Assembly (NCBI GenBank): GCA_012797825.1
Contig: JAAZOI010000082.1
Span: forward strand, 1-22,937
Source: Eubacteriaceae bacterium
GTDB lineage: Bacteria; Bacillota; Clostridia; Eubacteriales; UBA1433
Direction: 5' to 3'
Length of the DNA: 22,937 bases
Positions 1 through 7,335 of this stretch are shown in pieces; the stretch's first letter is position 1, and every line of letters starts with the position of its first letter. The notes beneath the pieces are model-generated. The model was given only the letters and a program-made list of their open reading frames with translations. It was not told the DNA's origin and did not search any database. Made by a program: the position numbers and the translations under genes.

Positions 1-1186
1 AACTAAGACCTTTTCTATACGGTCTATCGCTTGTCATAGCGTCAAATGCGTCCGCTACAGAAATAATTGAAGATTCAAGCAGTATTTTATCAGAAGCAAC
101 GTGTTCGGGGTATCCGCCTGCGTCATATCGTTCATGATGCTGTTTTATCATTATAAGAATTTTTTCGTCAATAGTAAGGTCTTCAAGTATTTTAGTGCCG
201 TTTTCAGGATGGGACTGTATTTGCTTTCTCTCTTCGCCCGTTAGGGTTGACGGCTTATTAAGTATTCTGTCATCAATCCCTATTTTGCCTATATCATGCA
301 GTAACGCGGCAACTTTAAGTCTTTCAAGTCTTGTAGGCAGCAAACCCATTTTCATGCCGATGGCAAGGCTGTACTGTTCTACGCGCACCGAATGACCTAT
401 AGTGTAGGGGTCTTTAAGTTCTATTGTTTTTGCAAAAGCTCTTATCATTTCTTCATACTGAAGTTTGCTTTTTATGTAAAGTTTAAATGAATATCTTGCG
501 AGAAGCATAGGAATGGTAAACAAAACCGAAAGATAAACTCCGCCGCTCATATTTAATAAAACAGCGAAGAAAAAGCCTATTGGCGCTGCCGCTATCATAT
601 TAACTATAAAGCTTCTCAACGCAGACAGCAAAAACATCAGCGATCCTTTTTTATCTTCTAAATAAAATAATATTAAAAGTATTACTGTGTTTATAAAAAT
701 CATCGAAATGACGAATCCGAAATAAGGAAGCAGCACATGCGGAAGCGAAATATTGCCTTCAACACCGCCTAAAGCTTCAAAAATTATGCCTGCTAAAAAT
801 GTTGTTATTATGTAATTTGCCAGATTAAATAATGTTTTGATAAGAGGTATATTAAAAATATTGAGAACTTTATTAGTTTTTAAATCTTTTTCATAATAAA
901 ACGGAGTGGCTATTATTATTACAAAAACAGCCGCTTCGTAACTCTGAGTCATGACCATCGCGACAATAACCATAAAGGTCATATCAATAGTCATATTTTC
1001 ATTTACGTGCAGCGGCATACAATTGCAGGCAACATATACTAATGCGAGCAATAAAAGACTTATAATATCATAAGCAAAATGACCGGATGTCCCTAATGAT
1101 AACACGGTTTGGCGTATACATATAAAACCAATAATACAGCCTATGAAAATGACTGTATAACAGTACACTTTCTGAGATACTTTCAT
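1..1186 (-). CDS. Membrane HD-GYP domain protein, 3' end outside window
   Basis: Probable cyclic-di-GMP phosphodiesterase. 395 residues are visible, and the C-terminus runs off the window. Residues 1-235 are hydrophobic with several predicted membrane segments (about 10-28, 38-58, 67-95, 120-140, 150-176, 193-230), so this is likely a membrane sensor module of a type I cannot name. The HD-GYP domain follows at about 245-395: HD pair in LLHDIGKIGI (H297, D298), HPENG at 326-330, HHE at 350-352, GYP at 358-360, and DAFDAMTSDRPYR at 379-391. The usual HHExxDGxGYP is HHERYDAGGYP here, a mild deviation; the metal-binding and GYP residues are kept. The ATG at 1186 has GGAG 7-8 nt upstream. A 27-codon peptide gene and a hypothetical gene lie upstream on the same strand. 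Family assignment is secure; substrate is inferred from the family. Confidence 0.93.
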   Translation of the reverse strand, partial: MKVSQKVYCYTVIFIGCIIGFICIRQTVLSLGTSGHFAYDIISLLLLALVYVACNCMPLHVNENMTIDMTFMVIVAMVMTQSYEAAVFVIIIATPFYYEKDLKTNKVLNIFNIPLIKTLFNLANYIITTFLAGIIFEALGGVEGNISLPHVLLPYFGFVISMIFINTVILLILFYLEDKKGSLMFLLSALRSFIVNMIAAAPIGFFFAVLLNMSGGVYLSVLFTIPMLLARYSFKLYIKSKLQYEEMIRAFAKTIELKDPYTIGHSVRVEQYSLAIGMKMGLLPTRLERLKVAALLHDIGKIGIDDRILNKPSTLTGEERKQIQSHPENGTKILEDLTIDEKILIMIKQHHERYDAGGYPEHVASDKILLESSIISVADAFDAMTSDRPYRKGLS

Positions 1187-1233
1187 GCACACACTCCAAT
1201 TAATGACTTTCCCCACACCTATATCAGAAATCA

Positions 1234-1450
1234 GTAAACCCGAACAAATTTAATTAAGAATTATCTTATCTCCATTTGAAAAGGGCGCCACTTGTAATTA
1301 AAAAAGTAGCTATTGTTCCCAGAACAGATATTACCTTTGCTTTGTTCATTGATATAGCCTCCTATATTAGACTCTGAAAATCCGCTAATTAATCAGGCTA
1401 TATTCGCTTCGCTATGAATAAAAAAAGGTTTATATTTTGTTCGGGTTTAC
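1234..1450. repeat. 15-bp perfect inverted repeat around a small peptide gene
   Basis: The arm GTAAACCCGAACAAA at 1234-1248 is exactly complementary in inverted order to TTTGTTCGGGTTTAC at 1436-1450. The arms lie 187 bp apart and bracket the 27-codon ORF at 1266-1349. The right arm overlaps the TAA stop of the 217-codon gene, and the left arm lies about 50 nt before the HD-GYP start. In the minus-strand transcript they could form a long-range stem. No target-site duplication is visible outside the arms, so a miniature insertion element is possible but not shown. Confidence 0.75.
1266..1349 (-). CDS. 27-residue hydrophobic peptide upstream of HD-GYP gene
   Basis: Small ORF with an excellent ribosome binding site: AGGAGG, then 8 nt, then ATG at 1349; TAA at 1266-1268. 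The peptide begins MNKAKVISVLG, continues with a hydrophobic stretch (TIATFLITSGALF, residues 12-24) and ends KWR. The layout of a basic N-terminus, one hydrophobic/amphipathic helix and a short tail resembles AgrD-type autoinducer precursors or small membrane peptides. However, it has no cysteine for a thiolactone and no acidic tail, and no AgrB-like gene is in the window. It sits between the conserved hypothetical gene and the HD-GYP gene, inside the 15-bp inverted repeat. The strong SD makes translation likely; the function is unknown. Confidence 0.6.
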   Translation of the reverse strand: MNKAKVISVLGTIATFLITSGALFKWR

Positions 1451-2100
1451 TTCGTTCTTGCTTTATTTTTACACGTTAAAAACTCTATTTTCCTGTTTAT
1501 CGTATTAAGTACAGATTTAACTGCCGCAATATTCGGATCAGACGTTATAAAGCAAGCCCCTATGAGCAACTCTTCGGATCCTTTGCTTTCATGGTACGAT
1601 ACAACGCTTATTACTATTTCTCTCTCACATATTGTTTGAGTCTGTATTTTTACTAATTTAAACATATTTTTGCTGCTTAAAAACTGATGAACAGATGAAA
1701 GCGTTGCGTTCGCCACAGCTATTTTAATATCTGTATTTAATGTGTTTACGTTTTCATTTGAAGCAAACACTTCATCATCTTTCTGCAATTCCACATTAAC
1801 GATGACTTCTGAGTTTGACGTATATCTTAAATTCAATGCCAGAAATTTAACTCTTTCCGGCTGAGCGTAAAGTTCGCTTTCAATTTGTGCTATGCTGATT
1901 ATTTTTCTGTCGATTGTATAATCAAATTTGGAAAGCAAAGCCGACTCAATATTTCTTACAAGCTGCTTGGGATGAATTGATTTGCTTGCCAGAACATGGA
2001 GTTCAACAATATTGCCTTTTTCATCATCGACAAATTTAACGTTCAAAACGCCTTCAAGTTTTTCTATTAATTCGCAATATTTTTTATATGCTTTAGCCAT
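1447..2100 (-). CDS. Conserved hypothetical protein, 217 aa
   Basis: Soluble protein without signal peptide or membrane segment. Two alpha/beta halves can be suspected. Residues 1-75 contain a beta-rich segment around GVLNVKFVDDEKGNIVELHV and end with DRKIISIAQI. Residues 90-210 contain a second half in which NATLSSVHQFL and EELLIGACFITSDPN resemble a hypothetical family I recall from Clostridia and other Firmicutes; no function is known to me. The ATG at 2100 has AAGGA 6 nt upstream, and a TTGATA-17-TATAGT promoter lies 35-60 nt before the start. It is the first gene of a likely unit with the 27-residue peptide and the HD-GYP phosphodiesterase. The co-location suggests, but does not prove, a signalling link. 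Confidence 0.85.
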   Translation of the reverse strand: MAKAYKKYCELIEKLEGVLNVKFVDDEKGNIVELHVLASKSIHPKQLVRNIESALLSKFDYTIDRKIISIAQIESELYAQPERVKFLALNLRYTSNSEVIVNVELQKDDEVFASNENVNTLNTDIKIAVANATLSSVHQFLSSKNMFKLVKIQTQTICEREIVISVVSYHESKGSEELLIGACFITSDPNIAAVKSVLNTINRKIEFLTCKNKARTK

Positions 2101-2133
2101 AAGCTTTCCTTATTTTTTAGTTAAGTATTAATA

Positions 2134-2162
2134 ACTATAACGTATTTTCGATAAAATATCAA
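2134..2162 (-). promoter_or_regulatory. Sigma-A promoter of the 217-codon gene
   Basis: Read on the minus strand: -35 TTGATA (2162-2157), a 17-nt spacer, and -10 TATAGT (2139-2134). Both boxes differ from consensus at one or two positions. It lies about 35 nt upstream of the ATG at 2100 and points into the hypothetical-peptide-HD-GYP unit. Confidence 0.65.
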
Positions 2163-2331
2163 GCTATTTGTATCAAATATTGTAAAATATTGTATATTTT
2201 TATCAAAAAACCGTTAATACATAAGGTAATTTAAGTAATTTTGAATAAAAATTATAGATTTTAATTAAAAATTAATTGATAACTACAATTAAAAATTTTT
2301 TATAAATTTTAATATTTTTTAATGAAATAAA

Positions 2332-2362
2332 AAAACTTCCGCCAAAAAATTACGGAAGTTTT
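2332..2362. terminator. Hairpin terminator, possibly bidirectional
   Basis: Ten-bp perfect stem AAAACTTCCG / CGGAAGTTTT with an 11-nt loop. A T-rich tail follows on both strands. It lies downstream of the efflux operon on the minus strand as a second, backup terminator. Confidence 0.65.
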
Positions 2363-2473
2363 GTTTGGGGTGTGTTTATAAAGGAGAATGAAAGCATTTA
2401 AAACTTACATTTTTAATATAATTCTTTTATGTGTAGAATTTGTGATAAAAAGCGTAATTTTTATAAAAATTTT

Positions 2474-2501
2474 AAAACCCTCTTGAAATCAAGAGGGTTT
2501 T
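2474..2501 (-). terminator. Terminator of the efflux operon
   Basis: Thirteen-bp perfect inverted repeat AAAACCCTCTTGA / TCAAGAGGGTTTT about 43 nt after the permease stop. On the minus strand the stem ends in TTTT followed by an AT-rich stretch. Confidence 0.75.
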
Positions 2502-2544
2502 GAGAGAAAAGAATAAGAAATAAATATATAAAAGACAGACTTGC

Positions 2545-3711
2545 TTATTCATATCTCAGCGCGTCAACAGGCCTTAGTTTAGCCGCTTTATTTGCAGGCA
2601 TTATTCCGAATACTATGCCTATCGCCAAAGAAAAGATAAATGAAGTCAGTACAATATAAAAGCTGGTAACAGTGCTTATGCTGAACTTGCTCAAAATTGC
2701 GCAGATTATATATGCGAGCAAAATCCCTATAAAACCGCCTAAGCTGCTTATTACTGCGGATTCAAATAAAAACTGCATTAAAATATCTTTCTTTTTCGCG
2801 CCGACCGCTTTTCGTATTCCTATTTCTTTTGTTCTTTCTGTCGCGGATACAAGCATAATGTTCATAATACCTATTCCGCCGACAAGCAGCGATATAAACG
2901 CTATGCCGCCCAATGCAAAAGAAAGTGTATTTGTAACTTCAGTAATTGAATCAAGAAGATCTTGAGAATTGTTAACGTTGTATGCGTCTTCCGTACCAAA
3001 ATATGATAATAATTTAAGCTCGACATTCTGCATAACATTTTCCACATCATCACTTGAATCAGCTATTACGGTAAAAGACGATATGTTTGCGTTTTTCAGC
3101 ACTCTCTGCGCTGTTGTAAAAGGAGTGAGGATAATATCGTCACTTGTCCCGGTCGAAGATGTATCTTTTGACTCAAGCACGCCGACAACAGTATAATTTA
3201 TGCCGTCGACTGATATAACCTTGTTTATAGGATCTGCATGCGAAAATAATTCGCTCGCAACATCACTGCCTAAAATCGCAACTTTATTGCGGTTGTCCAT
3301 ATCAAGCGGCGTTATTGCCCTTCCTGTGCTTAAAGTATAGTTATTAATTTTAATATAGTTTTCATCCGCCCCCGTTAATGTCGCATCGTAAGAATTTGAT
3401 TCATACGCGGCTGTAATACTGGATGATAAGGTTGGTGAGACATAACTTACCCCTTCTATATTTTTATAATCTTTCAAATCAGCATAAGACAATTCCTTAA
3501 TGCTCCCCTGATTAGTTATTCTTACGATTATTTTATTTGAACCTGTTTGCTGCAAGCTGCTTGTTATATTCGCAGTCGTGCCCTGCCCTATTGAGACTAA
3601 TACAATTATTGATGTAACCCCGATTATTATTCCGAGCATTGTTAAAAATGAGCGTAATTTATTGCTTGCTATAGCTTTTAACGACATTTTTATTATTGTC
3701 TTAATATCCAA
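2545..3711 (-). CDS. MacB-like ABC transporter permease (FtsX family)
   Basis: Permease subunit of a MacAB-type efflux or export system. Architecture is typical for about 390 residues: a cytoplasmic N-terminus and TM1 (MLGIIIGVTSIIVLVSIGQG, about 25-44), a large extracytoplasmic MacB core domain (about 50-250), then three C-terminal membrane segments (about 265-290, 310-340, 350-375) with the FtsX signature region ERTKEIGIRKAVGAKKKDI. The start taken is TTG at 3711, one base past the ATPase stop, with a purine-rich GGAAAGGA about 12-15 nt upstream. The ATG nine codons later (MSLKAIASNK) is an alternative start. It is the last gene of the operon with the ATPase and membrane-fusion genes. Substrate unknown. 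Confidence 0.93.
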   Translation of the reverse strand: MDIKTIIKMSLKAIASNKLRSFLTMLGIIIGVTSIIVLVSIGQGTTANITSSLQQTGSNKIIVRITNQGSIKELSYADLKDYKNIEGVSYVSPTLSSSITAAYESNSYDATLTGADENYIKINNYTLSTGRAITPLDMDNRNKVAILGSDVASELFSHADPINKVISVDGINYTVVGVLESKDTSSTGTSDDIILTPFTTAQRVLKNANISSFTVIADSSDDVENVMQNVELKLLSYFGTEDAYNVNNSQDLLDSITEVTNTLSFALGGIAFISLLVGGIGIMNIMLVSATERTKEIGIRKAVGAKKKDILMQFLFESAVISSLGGFIGILLAYIICAILSKFSISTVTSFYIVLTSFIFSLAIGIVFGIMPANKAAKLRPVDALRYE

Positions 3712-3712
3712 A

Positions 3713-4390
3713 TTAAACTGCCGTCCTTTCCTGCGATATTTTGCCGTCTATTATATACAATATGCGATCCGCTTGCTGGGCAACTTTTAAATCATGCGTA
3801 ATAAGTATTATGGTTTTGCCTTCTTTATTTAAATCTTTTAATATTTGCATAATTTCTCTGCCTGATGCGCTGTCTAAGTTACCGGTAGGCTCGTCTGCAA
3901 GAATAATCTGCGGATTGCCTGCTAACGCTCTTGCGATTGCGACTCTCTGCTGCTGCCCTCCCGAAAGTTCGTTTGGTTTATGCGCGCCCCAGTTTTTCAG
4001 CCCTACTTTTTCTAAATACTCCTGTGCTGTTTTAGCCCTGCTTTTCGCGTCCATTTTTCTGTAAACCAAACTTAATTCAACATTTTCAAGAGCGTTGAGT
4101 CTAGGAAGCAAATTGAATTTTTGGAATACAAACCCGATTTTTTGGTTTCGTATTTCGGATAATTGATTATCCGTATACTCGTTTATTTCCTTGTCATCCA
4201 GATAATACTTGCCTTTATCCGCAATATCCAAGCATCCCAAAATGTTCATAAGTGTTGATTTGCCAGATCCGCTGGGGCCCATAATTGATATATATTCGCC
4301 GTCGTTTATCTCTAAGGAAACATCATCCAAGGCTTTTAATATATTTTGCCCCATAGCGTATTGTTTGGTTATATTTTCAAGTTTTATCAT
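3713..4390 (-). CDS. MacB/LolD-type ABC transporter ATPase
   Basis: ATP-binding subunit powering the adjacent permease. At 225 residues it is standard for this family. Visible motifs: Walker A GPSGSGKST (38-46), Q-loop Q90 in FVFQKFNLLP, signature LSGGQQQRVAIARAL (142-156), Walker B IILADEPTGNLDS (162-174), and H-loop H199 in LITHD. The start ATG lies 3 nt after the stop of the membrane-fusion gene, and its stop lies 1 nt before the permease start, so translation is probably coupled. All catalytic residues are intact. The FNLLPRL segment and DEPTGNLDS are typical of the macrolide/lipoprotein-exporter branch of ABC ATPases. Confidence 0.96.
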   Translation of the reverse strand: MIKLENITKQYAMGQNILKALDDVSLEINDGEYISIMGPSGSGKSTLMNILGCLDIADKGKYYLDDKEINEYTDNQLSEIRNQKIGFVFQKFNLLPRLNALENVELSLVYRKMDAKSRAKTAQEYLEKVGLKNWGAHKPNELSGGQQQRVAIARALAGNPQIILADEPTGNLDSASGREIMQILKDLNKEGKTIILITHDLKVAQQADRILYIIDGKISQERTAV

Positions 4391-4393
4391 ATC

Positions 4394-6046
4394 TTAATTA
4401 CCGTTCTGCCCGCCGCCTGACGGCATTGACGGGCGCTGCTGTGAATTCGTGCCCGAAGGTATATTGCCTCCTCCGTTTTGCATGAAATACCGCTGAGAGT
4501 TCTTGTTGCCGCTTGAAGATGTAACACTCAAATAGATTACAGTATCGCCCTGCAAAAGTCCGCTTTTAATTTCCGCGTAAGCAGTGTTTGTCAGTCCGAC
4601 CTCAATATAAGTTTTTGATTTTTCCAAAGCCTCATCCGTCACATCAGTGGTATTGTCTGTCTTATATACAAAATAACCTTTGTCATCTTTTTGAACAGCT
4701 GACAGCGGAAGCGACAGAGCATTTTCACTTTCTTCTAATATTATTTCAATATCTACAGACATGCCCGGTTTTAAATCTTTAATTTCATCCATGGAAATAG
4801 TAACATCAAATGTTGTAACACCATTTTGCGCGGATCCTTCGAGCGCTATTTTTGAAATTGTTCCGCTGAAGGTTGTGTCTTCATATAATGATGACGTAAC
4901 ATCTGTCTTTTGTCCTACTTTTATACTATTTATATCAAGCTCGTCAACACTCATTACTACATTTAAATTATCAAAGTCGGATATTGTCATTAATGTTCCG
5001 TTTGCAATCTGGCCGCTTTTTGCATTCAGCGATGATACAGTGCCGGACTGCTGCGCTGTAATATTTAAGTTATTTACAGCTTCTTTTGCGTTATTATAAT
5101 TAAGCAAGGCTTCTTCTACTGCTATATTTTGATTTTCGAGACTTTTTTCAAGGTCGCCGCCATCAATTTTTGCTATAGTCCCGCCGTTTGTTATTTTGTT
5201 TCCCGTTGAATAGTATACATTGCAAATTTCTCCCGATACTTTAGAAATTATATTCACAGCACTGTAGATGTAATTTACTGTGCTTGACTGGGCGGATGTA
5301 TACTCATCAGTTCCGTCATTAATTGTAAATACCTCACTTGCGCCGTCTTTAAACGCGCTGTTTGTATTTGATATATTTAATGTAAGAGAGTAATAACTTC
5401 CTCCTCCAACATTTTCAAGAGAAGCGTTTTTACTTGCTATTGTTGCGGAAAAAGTTTTGCCTGATGCCGTTATGCCTGTAACACTTTGCCCGGTTGAAAA
5501 TTTATTCAAATCGGTTAAACTGCTGAAATATATTTTAGCGCTCATTACAGAATCGTCGGTAACTTGTGCAATAACATCGCCTTTTTGAACGTTTTTATAA
5601 ACTGCAACATTCAATTGGGTTATAATTCCCGATATTGTTGAATTAAGGTTCAAATTATTTAATTGAGTTTGAATATTTTCTTTTTCTTCGAGCGCATTTT
5701 CATAGTCTAGTTTTGCCTTATCGCGCGCCAGCTTTACGCTGCTTCCGTCAAGCACTGCCAGAACCTGACCTTTTTTTACTTTGTCGCCTTCTGCGACATA
5801 TACAGATTTTATTTCCGCATTTACGCTTGATGTAACATCATAATAGCTTGCCGATACTAATGAGCCGCTTCCGCTTATGGAATTGGTTATTGTATTTTTG
5901 CTCACTGTAGCGGTTACATAAGTGCTTGTTGCGTCTTTCGCCCCGATAGGCAGATAAAACAGTAAAAATATAATTGCTATTATTGCTATTGCAATGCAAA
6001 TAAAAAGGATTTTTTTCTTTTTTACTAATTGTATAATTGACTGCAT
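4394..6046 (-). CDS. RND/HlyD-type membrane-fusion protein of the efflux operon
   Basis: Periplasmic-adaptor-like subunit (MacA/YknX role) anchored by one N-terminal membrane helix (about 11-32) and facing outside. A first lipoyl-like half (VYVAEGDKVKKGQVLAVLDG) leads into a coiled-coil segment (about 110-140). A second lipoyl/coiled-coil set follows at about 265-345 (GEICNVYYSTGNKI, then EKSLENQNIAVEEALLNYNN), then a beta-barrel (SVDELDINSIKVGQ) and a membrane-proximal domain. The Gly/Ser/Pro/Asn-rich C-terminus (last about 40 residues) looks disordered. At 550 residues it is longer than the usual 350-420 because the hairpin module appears twice. The ATG at 6046 has AAGGAG 6 nt upstream. Cargo unknown; such Firmicutes systems export peptides or drugs. 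Confidence 0.92.
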   Translation of the reverse strand: MQSIIQLVKKKKILFICIAIAIIAIIFLLFYLPIGAKDATSTYVTATVSKNTITNSISGSGSLVSASYYDVTSSVNAEIKSVYVAEGDKVKKGQVLAVLDGSSVKLARDKAKLDYENALEEKENIQTQLNNLNLNSTISGIITQLNVAVYKNVQKGDVIAQVTDDSVMSAKIYFSSLTDLNKFSTGQSVTGITASGKTFSATIASKNASLENVGGGSYYSLTLNISNTNSAFKDGASEVFTINDGTDEYTSAQSSTVNYIYSAVNIISKVSGEICNVYYSTGNKITNGGTIAKIDGGDLEKSLENQNIAVEEALLNYNNAKEAVNNLNITAQQSGTVSSLNAKSGQIANGTLMTISDFDNLNVVMSVDELDINSIKVGQKTDVTSSLYEDTTFSGTISKIALEGSAQNGVTTFDVTISMDEIKDLKPGMSVDIEIILEESENALSLPLSAVQKDDKGYFVYKTDNTTDVTDEALEKSKTYIEVGLTNTAYAEIKSGLLQGDTVIYLSVTSSSGNKNSQRYFMQNGGGNIPSGTNSQQRPSMPSGGGQNGN

Positions 6047-6064
6047 GAGCTTCTCCTTAAGTTT

Positions 6065-6283
6065 TTATTTATGAGATTTCTTTTTTATCAGTTTTCTTGA
6101 AGCCAGCTCGGCAACAAAATATGTACATGCCGAAAATTGAAATGTAATCAATAAATTTTTGACTGATGATGTTAATTCTTTGAAATTTAATGAAATGTAC
6201 GAGATGATAAATAATAAAAGTAATAATCCTGAAATTTCATGCCACATATTATTTTTAATGATTAATTTTATATACTTTTTCAT
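6065..6283 (-). CDS. Small two-helix membrane protein, first gene of efflux operon
   Basis: 72 residues: basic N-terminus, two predicted membrane segments (about 14-33, HEISGLLLLLFIISYISLNF, and about 43-61), and a lysine-rich C-terminus. The ATG has GAGG 5 nt upstream, and the stop lies 18 nt before the membrane-fusion gene, so it is probably co-transcribed. The WHEISGLLL start faintly recalls DUF4405-like membrane domains, but the similarity is too short to assign. A role as accessory subunit or regulator of the exporter is inference from position only. Confidence 0.7.
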   Translation of the reverse strand: MKKYIKLIIKNNMWHEISGLLLLLFIISYISLNFKELTSSVKNLLITFQFSACTYFVAELASRKLIKKKSHK

Positions 6284-6380
6284 AAATACCTCAAAACGTA
6301 TATTTATCTTAATTATTTATACTCATCGTTTGTGAGGGAAAAATGAACGTATGTAAAATATTTAATGAACATAATAAAAA

Positions 6381-6400
6381 ATTCCGTAAATTTACGGAAT
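6381..6400 (-). terminator. 20-bp palindrome, candidate terminator or operator
   Basis: ATTCCGTAAATTTACGGAAT is a perfect palindrome. On the minus strand it is followed by TTTTTATTAT, so it can act as a terminator isolating the efflux operon from upstream minus-strand transcription. As DNA it could equally be an operator about 100 bp before the operon. Confidence 0.5.
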
Positions 6401-6556
6401 GTTATCGAACTATTTTGTATCTATTTTTGGACAATAATAAATAATTTTATTCTTGTTTATATTTATTTATTTGTGAAATTCAATATTTATAACTATAATT
6501 GCCTTTATATCTTTACAACGGCTATTAAATATGATATTTTATTTTTGTTGTGTTCA

Positions 6557-6619
6557 GCGGATAAATAATTGCAACATAACATTTATGTTATGTACAGACG
6601 GGATGCAATATTTACCCGC
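6557..6619. repeat. Nested three-part inverted repeat
   Basis: The outer arms GCGGATAAAT / ATTTACCCGC (one mismatch), middle arms ATTGCA / TGCAAT, and inner arms ACATAACAT / ATGTTATGT with a TT tip are stacked in register. One 10-nt bulge lies on one side (6594-6603). An alternative short CGGG/CCCG pairing is possible. It may be an RNA structure or a composite operator about 280 bp upstream of the efflux operon. Confidence 0.5.
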
Positions 6620-6725
6620 TTACGAACACAATTTCTATATTATCTATTATTCTTAATCCACCTCCCCAATTATTATTTTGTTAATATATAAAAATATTTA
6701 ACACCAATTTTATGCAAATAAAATA

Positions 6726-6746
6726 CGCTTGTTAATTAAACAAGCG
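6726..6746 (-). terminator. Hairpin overlapping stop of the 84-codon ORF
   Basis: Eight-bp perfect stem CGCTTGTT / AACAAGCG with a 5-nt loop. The TAA stop of the ORF lies in the loop. The minus-strand tail TATTTTATTT is moderately T-rich. Confidence 0.5.
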
Positions 6747-6990
6747 CAGCAAAATAGATTATAAAAAAACTGTCTTTTTCAAAGACTTTTCTAAATATTA
6801 ATGAAAGATATTCAAAGAAATTTTGACATATTCCCATATAAAAGCTTAAGCCTTGTGGTTGTAAAATCGTCCACGCTTTAAAAGCTTCTTCTTTTTGCAC
6901 TTGATCATTATAAGCAAAGCATTTTACCAATTTGATGTTGATAACGGATGATGTGCAAGGAATATTTTGAAAATCCAAACCATGTTCCAT
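6736..6990 (-). CDS. Doubtful small ORF, 84 aa, possibly a remnant
   Basis: The ATG at 6990 is preceded by GAGG with 5-nt spacing, and a hairpin overlaps the stop, which argues for a real or formerly real gene. The protein is rich in F, I, C and W, with a hydrophobic C-terminus (FFIIYFAALV) but no recognisable domain. The middle (LVKCFAYNDQ...EEAFKAWTIL) has the look of a soluble helix-strand fold, so it may be a truncated copy of a longer gene. No homologous family recognised. Confidence 0.35.
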   Translation of the reverse strand: MEHGLDFQNIPCTSSVINIKLVKCFAYNDQVQKEEAFKAWTILQPQGLSFYMGICQNFFEYLSLIFRKVFEKDSFFIIYFAALV

Positions 6991-7335
6991 ACTAACCTCA
7001 TCAATAATGATTTTGCAAATTTCTTGTATATCTTATCTCAATTATATTTCTATATAATTTAATTGCAATAATAATCTTATTAATCTAAATGATATTTTTT
7101 TATCAAAAAAATATTTTAAATCGTAAAAGTATCTATATAAAAACTAATTTATTTAATTGTATTTTTTTAGCATTTCTACAAAAGCTTTTTTAATTATTTA
7201 ATACTTTATAGTTTTATAAACTAAAAATAAGATGTCTCTGTAAATAGTATTTCTGTTTTTATTTATAACACAAATTTATTAATTATATCAACAAATATAC
7301 ACTAAAAAATTATATTGGATTAATTTGTATATAAT
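6991..7335. other. Gene-free AT-rich spacer
   Basis: 345 bp between the 84-codon ORF and the 3' end of the GntR gene. It consists almost wholly of A/T runs. Apart from the GAGG SD of the 84-codon ORF I see no ORF, strong hairpin or repeat. Confidence 0.6.

Larger units (their letters stand above)
2101..2544. other. Gene-free AT-rich spacer with promoter and two hairpins
   Basis: 444 bp between two minus-strand genes. The left side holds the promoter of the 217-codon gene (2134-2162). 2163-2331 is very AT-rich with nothing I can name. The right side holds two hairpins (2332-2362 and 2474-2501) acting as terminators for the efflux operon. No credible ORF is present. Confidence 0.7.
6284..6735. 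other. Gene-free spacer with palindromes upstream of efflux operon
   Basis: 452 bp, strongly AT-rich. It contains a 20-bp palindrome with a minus-strand T-run (6381-6400), a nested imperfect inverted repeat (6557-6619), and a terminator that begins inside it (6726-6746). The operon promoter should lie within about 6290-6360 on the minus strand; a TATAAA is present but no convincing -35. Confidence 0.6.

Noticed and set aside
1187..1450. A c-di-GMP riboswitch in the HD-GYP leader
   Set aside because: I looked for the class I and II conserved cores on the minus strand and found none; the only structure is the 15-bp inverted repeat.
6365..6568. 67-codon plus-strand frame rich in F, I, Y and N
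   Set aside because: No SD, composition typical of translated AT-rich spacer, and it starts across the 6381-6400 palindrome.
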